Below, piece after piece: positions 1 to 7,567 of a stretch of 41,578 nucleotides of DNA. The DNA comes from Sphingobacteriales bacterium. GTDB taxonomy: Bacteria > Bacteroidota > Bacteroidia > Chitinophagales > JADJOU01. Location of the stretch: the NCBI GenBank assembly GCA_021297855.1, contig JAJTHM010000035.1, forward strand, positions 1 through 41,578, written 5' to 3'. How positions within the stretch are numbered: position 1 is the first letter of the stretch; the number at the start of each line of letters is the position of its first letter. Both the position numbers and the translations under genes were made by a program. A model generated the notes under the pieces. It was not told the DNA's origin and did no database searches. It saw only the letters and a list, made by a program, of their open reading frames with translations.

Positions 1-6
1 AATAGC

Positions 7-38
7 GGTTTTAAAATGGTCCAACCCATTTTAAAACC
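7..38. repeat. Perfect 13-bp inverted repeat (hairpin)
   Basis: Positions 7-19 (GGTTTTAAAATGG) and 26-38 (CCATTTTAAAACC) are exact reverse complements around a 6-base loop. No T tract follows on the plus strand, so it is not a classic terminator for a plus-strand gene. It could terminate a gene left of the window or be the arm of a small repeat. Confidence 0.6.
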
Positions 39-103
39 TTGCTATGGTAAATGCCGTAGCTGTATTTGTTTAGTGCAATGAGCCATGCGACATTGGACTA
101 TTA

Positions 104-128
104 CTAATACGCTTACGGTATTAGTTTT
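104..128 (+). terminator. Weak terminator-like hairpin
   Basis: CTAATAC (104-110) pairs with GTATTAG (118-124) around a 7-base loop and is followed by TTTT. The stem is short and AT-rich, so this is only a possible terminator for a gene left of the window. Confidence 0.25.
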
Positions 129-157
129 CATTTGAATCTATCCCTAGTTCGTGTCAC

Positions 158-198
158 TTCGTGCTATTCGTGGCGTGTATAGCCACAAATAACACGAA
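158..198. repeat. 17-bp imperfect inverted repeat
   Basis: 158-174 and 182-198 are reverse complements except at two positions, around a 7-base loop. The two mismatches are C-A in plus-strand RNA but G-U in minus-strand RNA, so the hairpin folds fully only if transcribed from the minus strand. Confidence 0.5.
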
Positions 199-229
199 TT
201 TTCTTCCCTCTAAGTCTCCTGCAAGCGGA
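198..229. repeat. 32-bp direct repeat, copy 1
   Basis: This 32-base segment, containing CCCTCTAAGTCTCCTGCAAG, is identical to 352-383, 154 bases downstream. Copy 1 continues into a purine-rich tail; copy 2 runs into the folded element at 387-494. Confidence 0.75.
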
Positions 230-273
230 ATCAGAGGAGTATAGCACATTTGTAGCCCTAGACGCACTTTTAA

Positions 274-295
274 CTCCGCAGGAGTGGTATGTTTG
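274..295. repeat. Small hairpin repeat, copy 1
   Basis: CTCC-GCA-GGAG (274-284) is followed by TGGTATGTTTGT. It matches the layout of 327-348, where the stem is CCCC-AGA-GGGG followed by TGGCATGTCTTA. The stem differs in both arms in a compensating way, so structure rather than sequence is conserved. Confidence 0.45.
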
Positions 296-326
296 TAATA
301 GACAAGATTAGACCATAACTTTGAAA

Positions 327-348
327 CCCCAGAGGGGTGGCATGTCTT
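327..348. repeat. Small hairpin repeat, copy 2
   Basis: CCCC-AGA-GGGG (327-337) followed by TGGCATGTCTTA is the second, diverged member of the hairpin pair that starts at 274. Similar G/C hairpins followed by TGRYATGT are, to my knowledge, dispersed between genes of several Bacteroidota; that link is from memory and was not searched. Confidence 0.45.
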
Positions 349-351
349 ACC

Positions 352-383
352 ATTTTCTTCCCTCTAAGTCTCCTGCAAGCGGA
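352..383. repeat. 32-bp direct repeat, copy 2
   Basis: This is identical over 32 bases to 198-229 and ends 3 bases before the folded element at 387. Confidence 0.75.
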
Positions 384-386
384 TAA

Positions 387-494
387 ATCAATGTCGTTTA
401 GTTCGTGTTTGGTTCGTGGGGAAACGAACCATTGCAGTTCGCCATGCTGCGTGTCTCAGGCGGCATTCGTATTTCTTATCTAAACGACATTGAT
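387..494. mobile_element. 108-bp MITE-like element with 15-bp terminal inverted repeats
   Basis: The ends 387-401 (ATCAATGTCGTTTAG) and 480-494 (CTAAACGACATTGAT) are perfect 15-bp inverted repeats. An inner inverted repeat, TGGTTCGT ... ACGAACCA (410-431), lies near the left arm. There is no coding capacity. Length and terminal inverted repeats fit a miniature inverted-repeat element or a REP-like fold. No clear target duplication is seen at the edges, so mobility is only inferred. Confidence 0.5.
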
Positions 495-555
495 ATATAA
501 ATGGTATGATTGTTTTAGGCTAAATTTGAGTTCGATGAATTCTGTCAGTTTTTTT

Positions 556-563
556 TACATTTG
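556..563 (+). promoter_or_regulatory. Bacteroidota -7 box for pheT
   Basis: TACATTTG matches TAnnTTTG, the -7 element of Bacteroidota sigma-ABfr promoters. It lies 77 bases upstream of the pheT ATG. No good TTG -33 element sits at the expected distance. Confidence 0.4.
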
Positions 564-640
564 TCCAGTATTGAATTAAGACCTTCTTTCAGAGTATTTG
601 AATACCCTCTGACAGTAAGTAACGTATAAAAAATAAATAG

Positions 641-3061
641 ATGAAAATTTCATGGAATTGGTTAAATGATTATCTCACCTGCGAACCATTAACCATAGAC
701 GAAGCAGCTTCTATCCTTACGTCAATAGGCTTGGAGGTGGAGGGTATCGAAAAGTTTGAATCTATCAAAGGGGGATTGGAAAAGTTTTTTATTGGGGAAG
801 TTATTTCCTGTGAGAGACATCCAAATGCCGACAAGTTGAGTTTGACGCAGGTCAATTTGGGTTCTATCTTGGGAATAAAAAAAATAGTCTGCGGAGCACC
901 CAATGTGGCCGCTGGACAAAAGGTGGCGGTAGCAACAGAAGGAGCAGTTATTTACCTGCCAAATGGGGAATCGTTTACCATAAAAAATTCAAAGATTAGA
1001 GGAGAGGAAAGTCAAGGAATGATTTGCGCCGAAGATGAATTGGGCATTGGCACTCGTCATGATGGAATATTAGTTTTAGATCATGAAGCAGGTGTGGGAA
1101 CTCCTGCAGCTGCTTATTTCAGTATCAGCACCGATTCTGTTTTCGAGATTGGGCTCACACCCAATCGAACGGATGCTATGTGTCACAAAGGGGTAGCCAG
1201 AGACTTAGCTGCGGCTATTAATGCACGCGGAGGCAGATGTGTTTTCCACCCGAATAGTAAAATGGATTTTCAACCAATTAGCAGCTCTCCACTTCGGACT
1301 ATTGAAATAGAGAATAACACCGAAAAAGCGCCTAAATTTGGAGGTTATGTCATAGAGGGCATTCAAAATAATGCATCTCCTACTTGGCTGAAAGAAAGAC
1401 TCGCTGCTATCGGGGAATCATCAAAAAATCTCTTGGTAGATGTTACCAACTATATTTTACATGATTTAGGACAGCCATTGCATGCCTATGATTTAGAAAA
1501 AATTCAAGGGAATAAGCTTGTCGTCGAAGAGTTAACTAAAAATGAGGATTTTACTGCCTTAAATGGGAATCAGTTAAAGCTGAAAACCGGCGATATTGTC
1601 ATTAGAGATAAAGATAAAATAGTGGGAATAGCAGGGGTTATGGGCTCATTGTCGTCTTGTATAGACGATCATACGAATGCTATTTTCCTAGAAGGAGCCA
1701 TCTTTCATTCTACCTCTGTAAGACAGATGAGTCAGAGATTGCAGTTGAGATCGGAGGCAGCAATTAAATTTGAAAAAGGAGTGGATCCAAACGGAACGGA
1801 GTACGCATTGGAAAAAGCAAAAAATATAATACGCTCCGTTTCAAAAAATGCAACCGCAGGTTCTTTGGCTATGGTGGCGAAGTCTGACTTCCCTTTTTGG
1901 ACTGTCACCTTGACTAGAGCCAAACTGGACATGTATGCCAATATGAGTATAGAAAAAGAGAAGGTTGATTTTATACTATCAGCAGTGGGTATCGATATAG
2001 TAAACAGCGATGATAAAACATGGTCACTGCAAGTGCCGAGATATAAAGAAGATGTGAAGCGAGAAGAGGATGTCATAGAGGAAGTATTGCGAATTTATGG
2101 GTATAATTTATTGCCCTATCCTAAATTTTTAAAGTCCAATCTTAGTTTTAGTCAAGGACTGAGCTCGACCCAGCTAGAAGAAAACATATCAGGATTATTG
2201 ACGGGGAGTGGTTTTCAGGAAATATTGACCAATTCCATTTCACAATCAAATTATTTTCCAGATACCGCACCTATTCGATTGCTCAATTCGATGACCAGTG
2301 AGCTGGACTGCATGCGCGCTTCTATGATTCCAGGGTTTTTAGAGGTCATTGAATACAACCTGAATAGAGATCAAAAGGACCTGGCTTTGTATGAATTTGG
2401 CAATGAGTATTTCACCGATAAGTCTGGAAAGTTTAGACAGCGGAAGCGATTAGTATTGGCCTGTACGGGTATGACTGATAGTCCATATTGGCAACAACCA
2501 AAGGGCCGACTAAATGATTATTTCCAGCTCAAGGCTGCTATAGAGAAACTATTTCAACATTTAAAAATTGAAGTGACTTACAAAGAGACGGAGAATAAAG
2601 ATTATGTATATGGACTTGCTTTATTCATCGGGCAGAGAGAACTGGGCTATCTAGGTGAACTAAAGTGGGATAAGAAAATGTTTGATGTCAAACAAAAGGT
2701 GTATTTCGCTGAACTTGATTTAGACTATATATTTCAAGTATTGGCAAAAGGAAAAATTCAGTATTCCGAAGTTTCAAAATTTCCCACGGTGCGTCGGGAC
2801 TTGGCACTTGTTTTAGACCGACATGTTCGCTTTGACCAGGTAGAGTTGATTGCTAAAAAATCACTTGGGAAGGCATTGACAAAAATGGTCTTGTTTGATG
2901 TGTTTAAGGATGATTCGCTCGGCGAAGACAAAAAATCGTACGCAGTTCGATTCTTTTTAACGAATTCTGAGAAAACTTTGTCCGACAAGGAAATAGAAGG
3001 AATGATTCAAAAACTAATGACCAGTTATCAAAAAGAACTCACCGCTGAAATTCGCTCTTAG
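641..3061 (+). CDS. pheT: Phenylalanyl-tRNA synthetase beta subunit
   Basis: This is the large subunit of the alpha2-beta2 enzyme that charges tRNA-Phe in the cytoplasm. At 806 residues it has normal full length. The N-terminus MKISWNWLNDYL is typical of PheT. It is followed by the EMAP-II-like OB-fold tRNA-binding domain (about 45-155), the B3/B4 editing region with GLTPNRTDAM (about 170-180) and LLVDVTNYILHDLGQPLHAYD (about 265-283), a B5 domain, the catalytic-like core, and a C-terminal anticodon-binding FDX-ACB domain (about 710-805, with SKFPTVRRDLALVL). pheS is not adjacent, as is common when the two genes are split. A TAnnTTTG box lies upstream. The ATG at 641 gives the canonical N-terminus. 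Confidence 0.97.
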   Translation: MKISWNWLNDYLTCEPLTIDEAASILTSIGLEVEGIEKFESIKGGLEKFFIGEVISCERHPNADKLSLTQVNLGSILGIKKIVCGAPNVAAGQKVAVATEGAVIYLPNGESFTIKNSKIRGEESQGMICAEDELGIGTRHDGILVLDHEAGVGTPAAAYFSISTDSVFEIGLTPNRTDAMCHKGVARDLAAAINARGGRCVFHPNSKMDFQPISSSPLRTIEIENNTEKAPKFGGYVIEGIQNNASPTWLKERLAAIGESSKNLLVDVTNYILHDLGQPLHAYDLEKIQGNKLVVEELTKNEDFTALNGNQLKLKTGDIVIRDKDKIVGIAGVMGSLSSCIDDHTNAIFLEGAIFHSTSVRQMSQRLQLRSEAAIKFEKGVDPNGTEYALEKAKNIIRSVSKNATAGSLAMVAKSDFPFWTVTLTRAKLDMYANMSIEKEKVDFILSAVGIDIVNSDDKTWSLQVPRYKEDVKREEDVIEEVLRIYGYNLLPYPKFLKSNLSFSQGLSSTQLEENISGLLTGSGFQEILTNSISQSNYFPDTAPIRLLNSMTSELDCMRASMIPGFLEVIEYNLNRDQKDLALYEFGNEYFTDKSGKFRQRKRLVLACTGMTDSPYWQQPKGRLNDYFQLKAAIEKLFQHLKIEVTYKETENKDYVYGLALFIGQRELGYLGELKWDKKMFDVKQKVYFAELDLDYIFQVLAKGKIQYSEVSKFPTVRRDLALVLDRHVRFDQVELIAKKSLGKALTKMVLFDVFKDDSLGEDKKSYAVRFFLTNSEKTLSDKEIEGMIQKLMTSYQKELTAEIRS

Positions 3062-3139
3062 TTTTAAGCATTTTATTTCTATTTCCATTTGCGGGAGCAT
3101 AGAAAGCTAAAAAAAAGGCATACAAACGATTCTTTTATA

Positions 3140-3147
3140 TAAATTTG
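3140..3147 (+). promoter_or_regulatory. -7 promoter box before the OmpA/TSP3 gene
   Basis: TAAATTTG matches TAnnTTTG and lies 32 bases upstream of the ATG at 3180. It gives the OmpA gene its own start of transcription after pheT. No convincing -33 element is seen. Confidence 0.4.
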
Positions 3148-3179
3148 TGCTTCTTTTTCGGAAATATTCAACATAACAC

Positions 3180-5483
3180 ATGCGGTATGTACTCTTTTTG
3201 CTTTTTCTGACGCTAGGCTCTAGACTGGCTGCACAGATGGATTTCGGGGAATTTAATACCCCTTATTCTGGCGTACATGGTTTGAGTTTTAACCCAGCAG
3301 AAATAGTAGATAGTCGTTACCGATTCCATATGAACCTGTGGGGTTTTGGCTTGCGAACAGCAAATAATTTTATAGGGGCAAGTTCAGAAATGCTTTCATT
3401 TTCCCCACCAGACCTGAATGATAGTACCAAGAAAATTTATCTGCCAAGACAACTCAATGGTTCTCCAAAGAATTTATTTTTGCAAGCAGACTTGATGGGG
3501 CCAAGCTTTATGTTTTCTGTTGGACGGAAAAACAAGTTTAGTTTCGGATTTAGCTCCAATTTCAAAACCCTCATTACGGCTAATAACGTAAGTGAGCGAT
3601 TGGCCAATTATATGTTTGACAATAAGGATACCAATAACTGGAAAGAGTCAACCAGTAAGGATATCATGGCAAATGCATCCATGTGGGTGAATTTTGGTCT
3701 GACCTTGGGGACTGTAATTATAGACAAGCCTGGATATACTTTAAAAGGGGCCATCACCCCGAAAATAAATGTTGGACTCGTCAATACCTATCTCTTTTCC
3801 CCTGATTTAAAGATAGAATTTGCAAGTCAAAATGCAGTAAGAAATGCCAATGGAATGATTGACAATCAAATATCCGCTCCTTTTATTGTCAATTCGGAAT
3901 TCAAATCGGACAGCGTGAAATTCTTTGAAAATATGGGTTTTGGCGCCGATATAGGTTTTATTTTTGAGAAAAAGAAAAAACAAGAATTTACCTATGAAAT
4001 GGATTGTCGTACAGATAATGTTAGACGCGATTTAAATAAATATATTTATAGAATTGGATTGAGCTTGATAGACTATGGATTTATTCAATGGAAAGGGAAG
4101 GCACCAATAAGACGCATGGCGGTGGATGAAAACGCCTTTACGACCGATGTCGAGAATAAAAAATTTAGCAAGTTTCCGGATGTCAAGGAACACACGGATA
4201 ATATTTCTGGATTAAGTGCCAATGGAGTGACTCTTGATACATCTAGAGCGGACTATTTTATGTGGACACCGACCAAGTTAAATGCCTTTATCGACGTGAA
4301 TATCTATAAAGGGATATCCCTTGCTGCCAATGGTACCTATGGATTTGTTATCAATAATTTTGCGTCTTCAAAAACCCAGAATATGCAATTTTCGATGATC
4401 CCAAGAATTGAAAACAAACTATTTGGATTATATCTTCCGGTGAGCTATAATATGCTGGCTCAGGAGTTGAACTCAGGCATAGGGTTTAGATTATTATTTT
4501 TCAATTTTGCCCTCTATGACTGGATGGGTATCGCAGGGGTAAAGTCTCAGACTCGCAATGCAGCATTTAACTTCAGTTTAAATATACCGTTCCATCAAAA
4601 GGCTAGACCAAAGGATAATGATGGAGATTTGATGTCAAATAAAAAGGATAAATGCCCGAATGATGCTGGGGATTGCAATGGAGATGGCTGTCCTGAGCCA
4701 GACGATGATGGAGATGGCATAGGAAATTCTATAGACAAATGTCCTAATCTGAAAGGAGTGAAGGCCTTTGATGGTTGTCCAGATACAGACGAAGATGCAG
4801 TTCCTGACAATTTAGACCGCTGCCCGAAAAAGAAAGGACTGAAAGAACTGGGAGGCTGTCCTGATAAGGATGGAGACGGGCTACCTGATCATGAGGACAA
4901 GTGTCCAAATGAAAAAGGTCTTAAAAAGTTTGACGGCTGTCCAGACTCGGACAATGATGGTGTTCCAAATATGGCAGATGAATGTCCTTCTGTAGCTGGA
5001 GTATATGAAAATAATGGATGCCCACCAATCATCCCTCCAAAAGATTCAGACGAAGATGGATTAATTGATTCGCTAGACAAATGTCCGTTTGAAAAAGGAC
5101 TAAAGTCCAATAAAGGATGTCCTATCACTGCTGAAGCTATTTCTATAGTGAAGGTAGCAATGGAAAAACTAGAATTTGAAACGGGAAGTGCTGTGATTAA
5201 AAAGGAATCATATCAATCATTGACTACCTTAGCCTATTATTTGGTGCGAAATGCTGACTTAAAAGTAAGTCTCAGTGGACACACTGACAATGTAGGATCT
5301 GTAGAGAAAAATCTCAAGCTATCCAAAGAAAGAGCTAACGCTGTCAAAACATTCTTTGAAGAGAGAGGGGTAGATGTCCGCAGGATGACTTCGGAGGGAT
5401 TTGGTATGCAATCCCCAATCGCCGACAATAGAACTCCGGCCGGCAGAGCAGCAAATAGAAGGGTTGATATTGAAATAAAATAA
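3180..5483 (+). CDS. DUF5723-type OmpA family protein with thrombospondin type 3 repeats
   Basis: This is probably an outer-membrane protein anchored to peptidoglycan. It starts with a signal peptide (MRYVLFLLFLTLGSRLAAQ). Residues about 20-475 resemble the DUF5723 beta-barrel region of Bacteroidota, with early motifs GVHGLSFNPAEIVDSRY. Residues about 480-650 are a calcium-binding TSP3 array with repeated DxDxDGxxDxxDxCP units. Residues about 655-767 form an OmpA-C domain with GHTDNVGS and NRRVDIEI, the usual diaminopimelate-binding elements. The stop is followed directly by the oxidoreductase gene. The barrel call rests on family resemblance; the TSP3 and OmpA parts are clear by motif. Confidence 0.9.
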   Translation: MRYVLFLLFLTLGSRLAAQMDFGEFNTPYSGVHGLSFNPAEIVDSRYRFHMNLWGFGLRTANNFIGASSEMLSFSPPDLNDSTKKIYLPRQLNGSPKNLFLQADLMGPSFMFSVGRKNKFSFGFSSNFKTLITANNVSERLANYMFDNKDTNNWKESTSKDIMANASMWVNFGLTLGTVIIDKPGYTLKGAITPKINVGLVNTYLFSPDLKIEFASQNAVRNANGMIDNQISAPFIVNSEFKSDSVKFFENMGFGADIGFIFEKKKKQEFTYEMDCRTDNVRRDLNKYIYRIGLSLIDYGFIQWKGKAPIRRMAVDENAFTTDVENKKFSKFPDVKEHTDNISGLSANGVTLDTSRADYFMWTPTKLNAFIDVNIYKGISLAANGTYGFVINNFASSKTQNMQFSMIPRIENKLFGLYLPVSYNMLAQELNSGIGFRLLFFNFALYDWMGIAGVKSQTRNAAFNFSLNIPFHQKARPKDNDGDLMSNKKDKCPNDAGDCNGDGCPEPDDDGDGIGNSIDKCPNLKGVKAFDGCPDTDEDAVPDNLDRCPKKKGLKELGGCPDKDGDGLPDHEDKCPNEKGLKKFDGCPDSDNDGVPNMADECPSVAGVYENNGCPPIIPPKDSDEDGLIDSLDKCPFEKGLKSNKGCPITAEAISIVKVAMEKLEFETGSAVIKKESYQSLTTLAYYLVRNADLKVSLSGHTDNVGSVEKNLKLSKERANAVKTFFEERGVDVRRMTSEGFGMQSPIADNRTPAGRAANRRVDIEIK

Positions 5484-5486
5484 TTG

Positions 5487-6434
5487 ATGCATCACATTGG
5501 CATTGTCGGGTTGGGCCACTTGGGGGAGATTCACCTCAAACAATGGCTCGAGATTATATCCAGAGAACATATTACTTGTTTTGATGCTGACGAGGAGAAA
5601 ATGACTCTGATTTCTGAGAGATATCAAGTAGAAAAAGCAAAGAACTTCGATAGCCTCCTAGCCCGCAGTACAATAATAGATGTGGTCACACCGACGGACT
5701 CCCATCATTTCTATGCTGAAGAAGCTTTGAAAAAGGGCAAACATGTTTTTATCGAAAAGCCAGTCTGCACGAGTATGGCAGAGGTTGAAAATTTAATTCA
5801 TTGGCAAAATAAGTCTGGCGCTATGGTTCAGGTAGGGCATGTAGAGCGATATAATCCCGCTTTCCAAGTCGTTAAGGCTAGCATACATCAACCAAAGTTT
5901 TTTGAAGTGCATCGTTTAGCACCTTTTGTTTCAAGAGGGACCGAGGTTTCTGTTATTATGGACCTCATGATTCACGACTTGGATATTATATTATATTTAG
6001 TTGATTCACCGATTCGGGACATTGCTGCTAAAGGGGTTGCGATCTTAAGCCAAACTCCTGATATAGCCAATGTCCGTTTGGAATTTGAGAATGGATGTGT
6101 GGCGAATTTGACAGCAAGTCGTATTTCCATGAAAAAAATGCGCAAAATGAGAGTTTTCTCTGACGAAGGTTATACAGCAATTGATTTTCTGGAAAAAAGT
6201 GCTGAAATAATGACTATAAGTGAGATGGGAGAGGGCATTGCCTTCACAACAAACGAAGGTGTAGATAAAAGGCTAATGGTAAAATCGTATGATAAATTGG
6301 ACAAAAATGCCATATTTGAGGAGTTGAATGATTTTTACAATAGCGTAACAATGGGTAAAAGTGAAACAGCAGTTGACCTCGCAAGTGCTTCAAAAACAAT
6401 GAGTTTAGCCCTTAGAATACAAGAATTATTATAA
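5487..6434 (+). CDS. Gfo/Idh/MocA family NAD(P)-dependent oxidoreductase
   Basis: This soluble sugar or nucleotide-sugar dehydrogenase has a Rossmann N-terminus (IGIVGLGHLGEIH) and the family EKP motif (HVFIEKPVC, about 90). A C-terminal substrate domain contains VGHVERYNPAF and DLMIHDLDIIL. Those last two motifs resemble the UDP-GlcNAc 3-dehydrogenase (GnnA-like) branch, so nucleotide-sugar oxidation for lipid A or surface glycans is plausible but not proven. I start at ATG 5487, one codon inside a TTG at 5484; only 3 bases separate it from the preceding stop, suggesting cotranscription with the OmpA gene. About 315 residues, normal for the family. Confidence 0.88.
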   Translation: MHHIGIVGLGHLGEIHLKQWLEIISREHITCFDADEEKMTLISERYQVEKAKNFDSLLARSTIIDVVTPTDSHHFYAEEALKKGKHVFIEKPVCTSMAEVENLIHWQNKSGAMVQVGHVERYNPAFQVVKASIHQPKFFEVHRLAPFVSRGTEVSVIMDLMIHDLDIILYLVDSPIRDIAAKGVAILSQTPDIANVRLEFENGCVANLTASRISMKKMRKMRVFSDEGYTAIDFLEKSAEIMTISEMGEGIAFTTNEGVDKRLMVKSYDKLDKNAIFEELNDFYNSVTMGKSETAVDLASASKTMSLALRIQELL

Positions 6435-6496
6435 ATTTCCGCACCTACTCTCAAAAATTTCTTAAAAAAAGATACAATTATTATTCCAAACTCTCT

Positions 6497-6504
6497 TAGA
6501 TTTG
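6497..6504 (+). promoter_or_regulatory. -7 promoter box before the porP-like gene
   Basis: TAGATTTG matches TAnnTTTG, 27 bases upstream of ATG 6532. It would start a porP-porE-like transcript. It also overlaps the TTG at 6502, which argues against that TTG being a start codon. Confidence 0.45.
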
Positions 6505-6531
6505 CCATCAAATTTTAATAAACTTATAAGT

Positions 6532-7524
6532 ATGAAGAAAAGGTTTTTACTTTTTATAATTTTGTTTGCTATGGGAAAGACAAGCCAGGCGCAGCAAGAT
6601 ATTTCGTTTAGTATGTATAATTTTAATCCGCTTTTTGTGAATCCAGCTACTGCAGGTTATCAGGATAAACATTGGCTATCTGCTCTAGGAAGATATCAAT
6701 GGGTAGGTATAGAAGGCGCTCCTAAATCAGCCGTTGTTTCTTTTCAAACACCATTAAAAAATGAAAATTTAGCCATCGGTGCACTATTTAAGTATGATGC
6801 GCTTGGCTTTATGAAAAATATGGGATTAGACTTAAGTTTTGCTTACAGAATACGATTGGACGAGAAAACAAGACTTAGTCTAGGTTTAATGGGTTCAATA
6901 TTTCACTATAATGATCAAAGAAGGGATGCACAAGGAGTCGCGCTAAATGATCCTACACTAAGCAATGTGACAGCTTGGATTCCTAATTTTGGAGGAGGTC
7001 TTTATTTGTATAGCAATAGATATTTTATTGGGGCTTCTGCTCCACATTTGTTGAACTTGCGAATAGCGGATCCTCAGGCAGCAGTCGTTGGCTCCACACT
7101 AAGTAGAATTTATAACCATTATTTCGCGAGTGCAGGTTATGTATTTGGAAAAGAGGATGGCGTCAAATTCAAGCCTACTACTTTTGTAAAGTTTTCAGAA
7201 AACTCATCTTTGAATATTGATATCAATGGCAACATACTTCTACAAGATCGTTTTTGGTTTGGTCTAGGATACAGAACAGGAGGGGATGTTATCGATCAGA
7301 ATGGCGTGTTTCAATCTTTGGGTTCATTCAGAGGAGAATCAATGATCGCTACATTCAAAATGATGGCGACCAACTACCTAGAAATAGGGTATTCGTATGA
7401 TTATCCTTTGTCAAGATTGAATGTCAATACTTCTGGCTCTCATGAAATTTATATCGGTATGGAGCTCGGAAAGAGAGTAGGTAGCATGAGATATGTATCT
7501 CCTAGATATGTCAATTACTTCTAA
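6532..7524 (+). CDS. PorP/SprF family type IX secretion membrane protein
   Basis: This outer-membrane barrel protein belongs to the PorP/SprF family that works with the T9SS and gliding machinery. The signal peptide MKKRFLLFIILFAMGKTSQA is followed by QQDISFSMYNFNPLFVNPATAGY, the family hallmark (YxxNPLxxNPAxAG). The alternating beta pattern continues to the C-terminus, which ends near GMELGKR. I chose ATG 6532 because it begins exactly at the signal peptide; a TTG at 6502 would add ten non-signal residues. The next gene, 43 bases away, is PorE-like, a pairing frequent in Bacteroidota. Such genomes carry many PorP paralogues, so this need not be the core T9SS copy. Confidence 0.92.
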   Translation: MKKRFLLFIILFAMGKTSQAQQDISFSMYNFNPLFVNPATAGYQDKHWLSALGRYQWVGIEGAPKSAVVSFQTPLKNENLAIGALFKYDALGFMKNMGLDLSFAYRIRLDEKTRLSLGLMGSIFHYNDQRRDAQGVALNDPTLSNVTAWIPNFGGGLYLYSNRYFIGASAPHLLNLRIADPQAAVVGSTLSRIYNHYFASAGYVFGKEDGVKFKPTTFVKFSENSSLNIDINGNILLQDRFWFGLGYRTGGDVIDQNGVFQSLGSFRGESMIATFKMMATNYLEIGYSYDYPLSRLNVNTSGSHEIYIGMELGKRVGSMRYVSPRYVNYF

Positions 7525-7567
7525 TTTATTACAACCAAATAATCTAAAAACTTAAAGAAGAACAAAT

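Larger units (their letters stand above)
1..640. other. Gene-free, repeat-rich intergenic region before pheT
   Basis: No open reading frame with protein-like content is visible here. The stretch is packed with short inverted and direct repeats, listed separately: a perfect 13-bp inverted repeat at the left end, small hairpins, a 32-bp direct repeat, two related C/G hairpins, and a 108-bp folded element. The last 80 bases hold the pheT promoter box and leader. This looks like an accumulation site for small non-coding repeats. Confidence 0.6.

Noticed and set aside
6502-6531. TTG start at 6502 for the porP-like gene
   Set aside because: It overlaps the -7 promoter box and would add residues before an otherwise perfect signal peptide at 6532.
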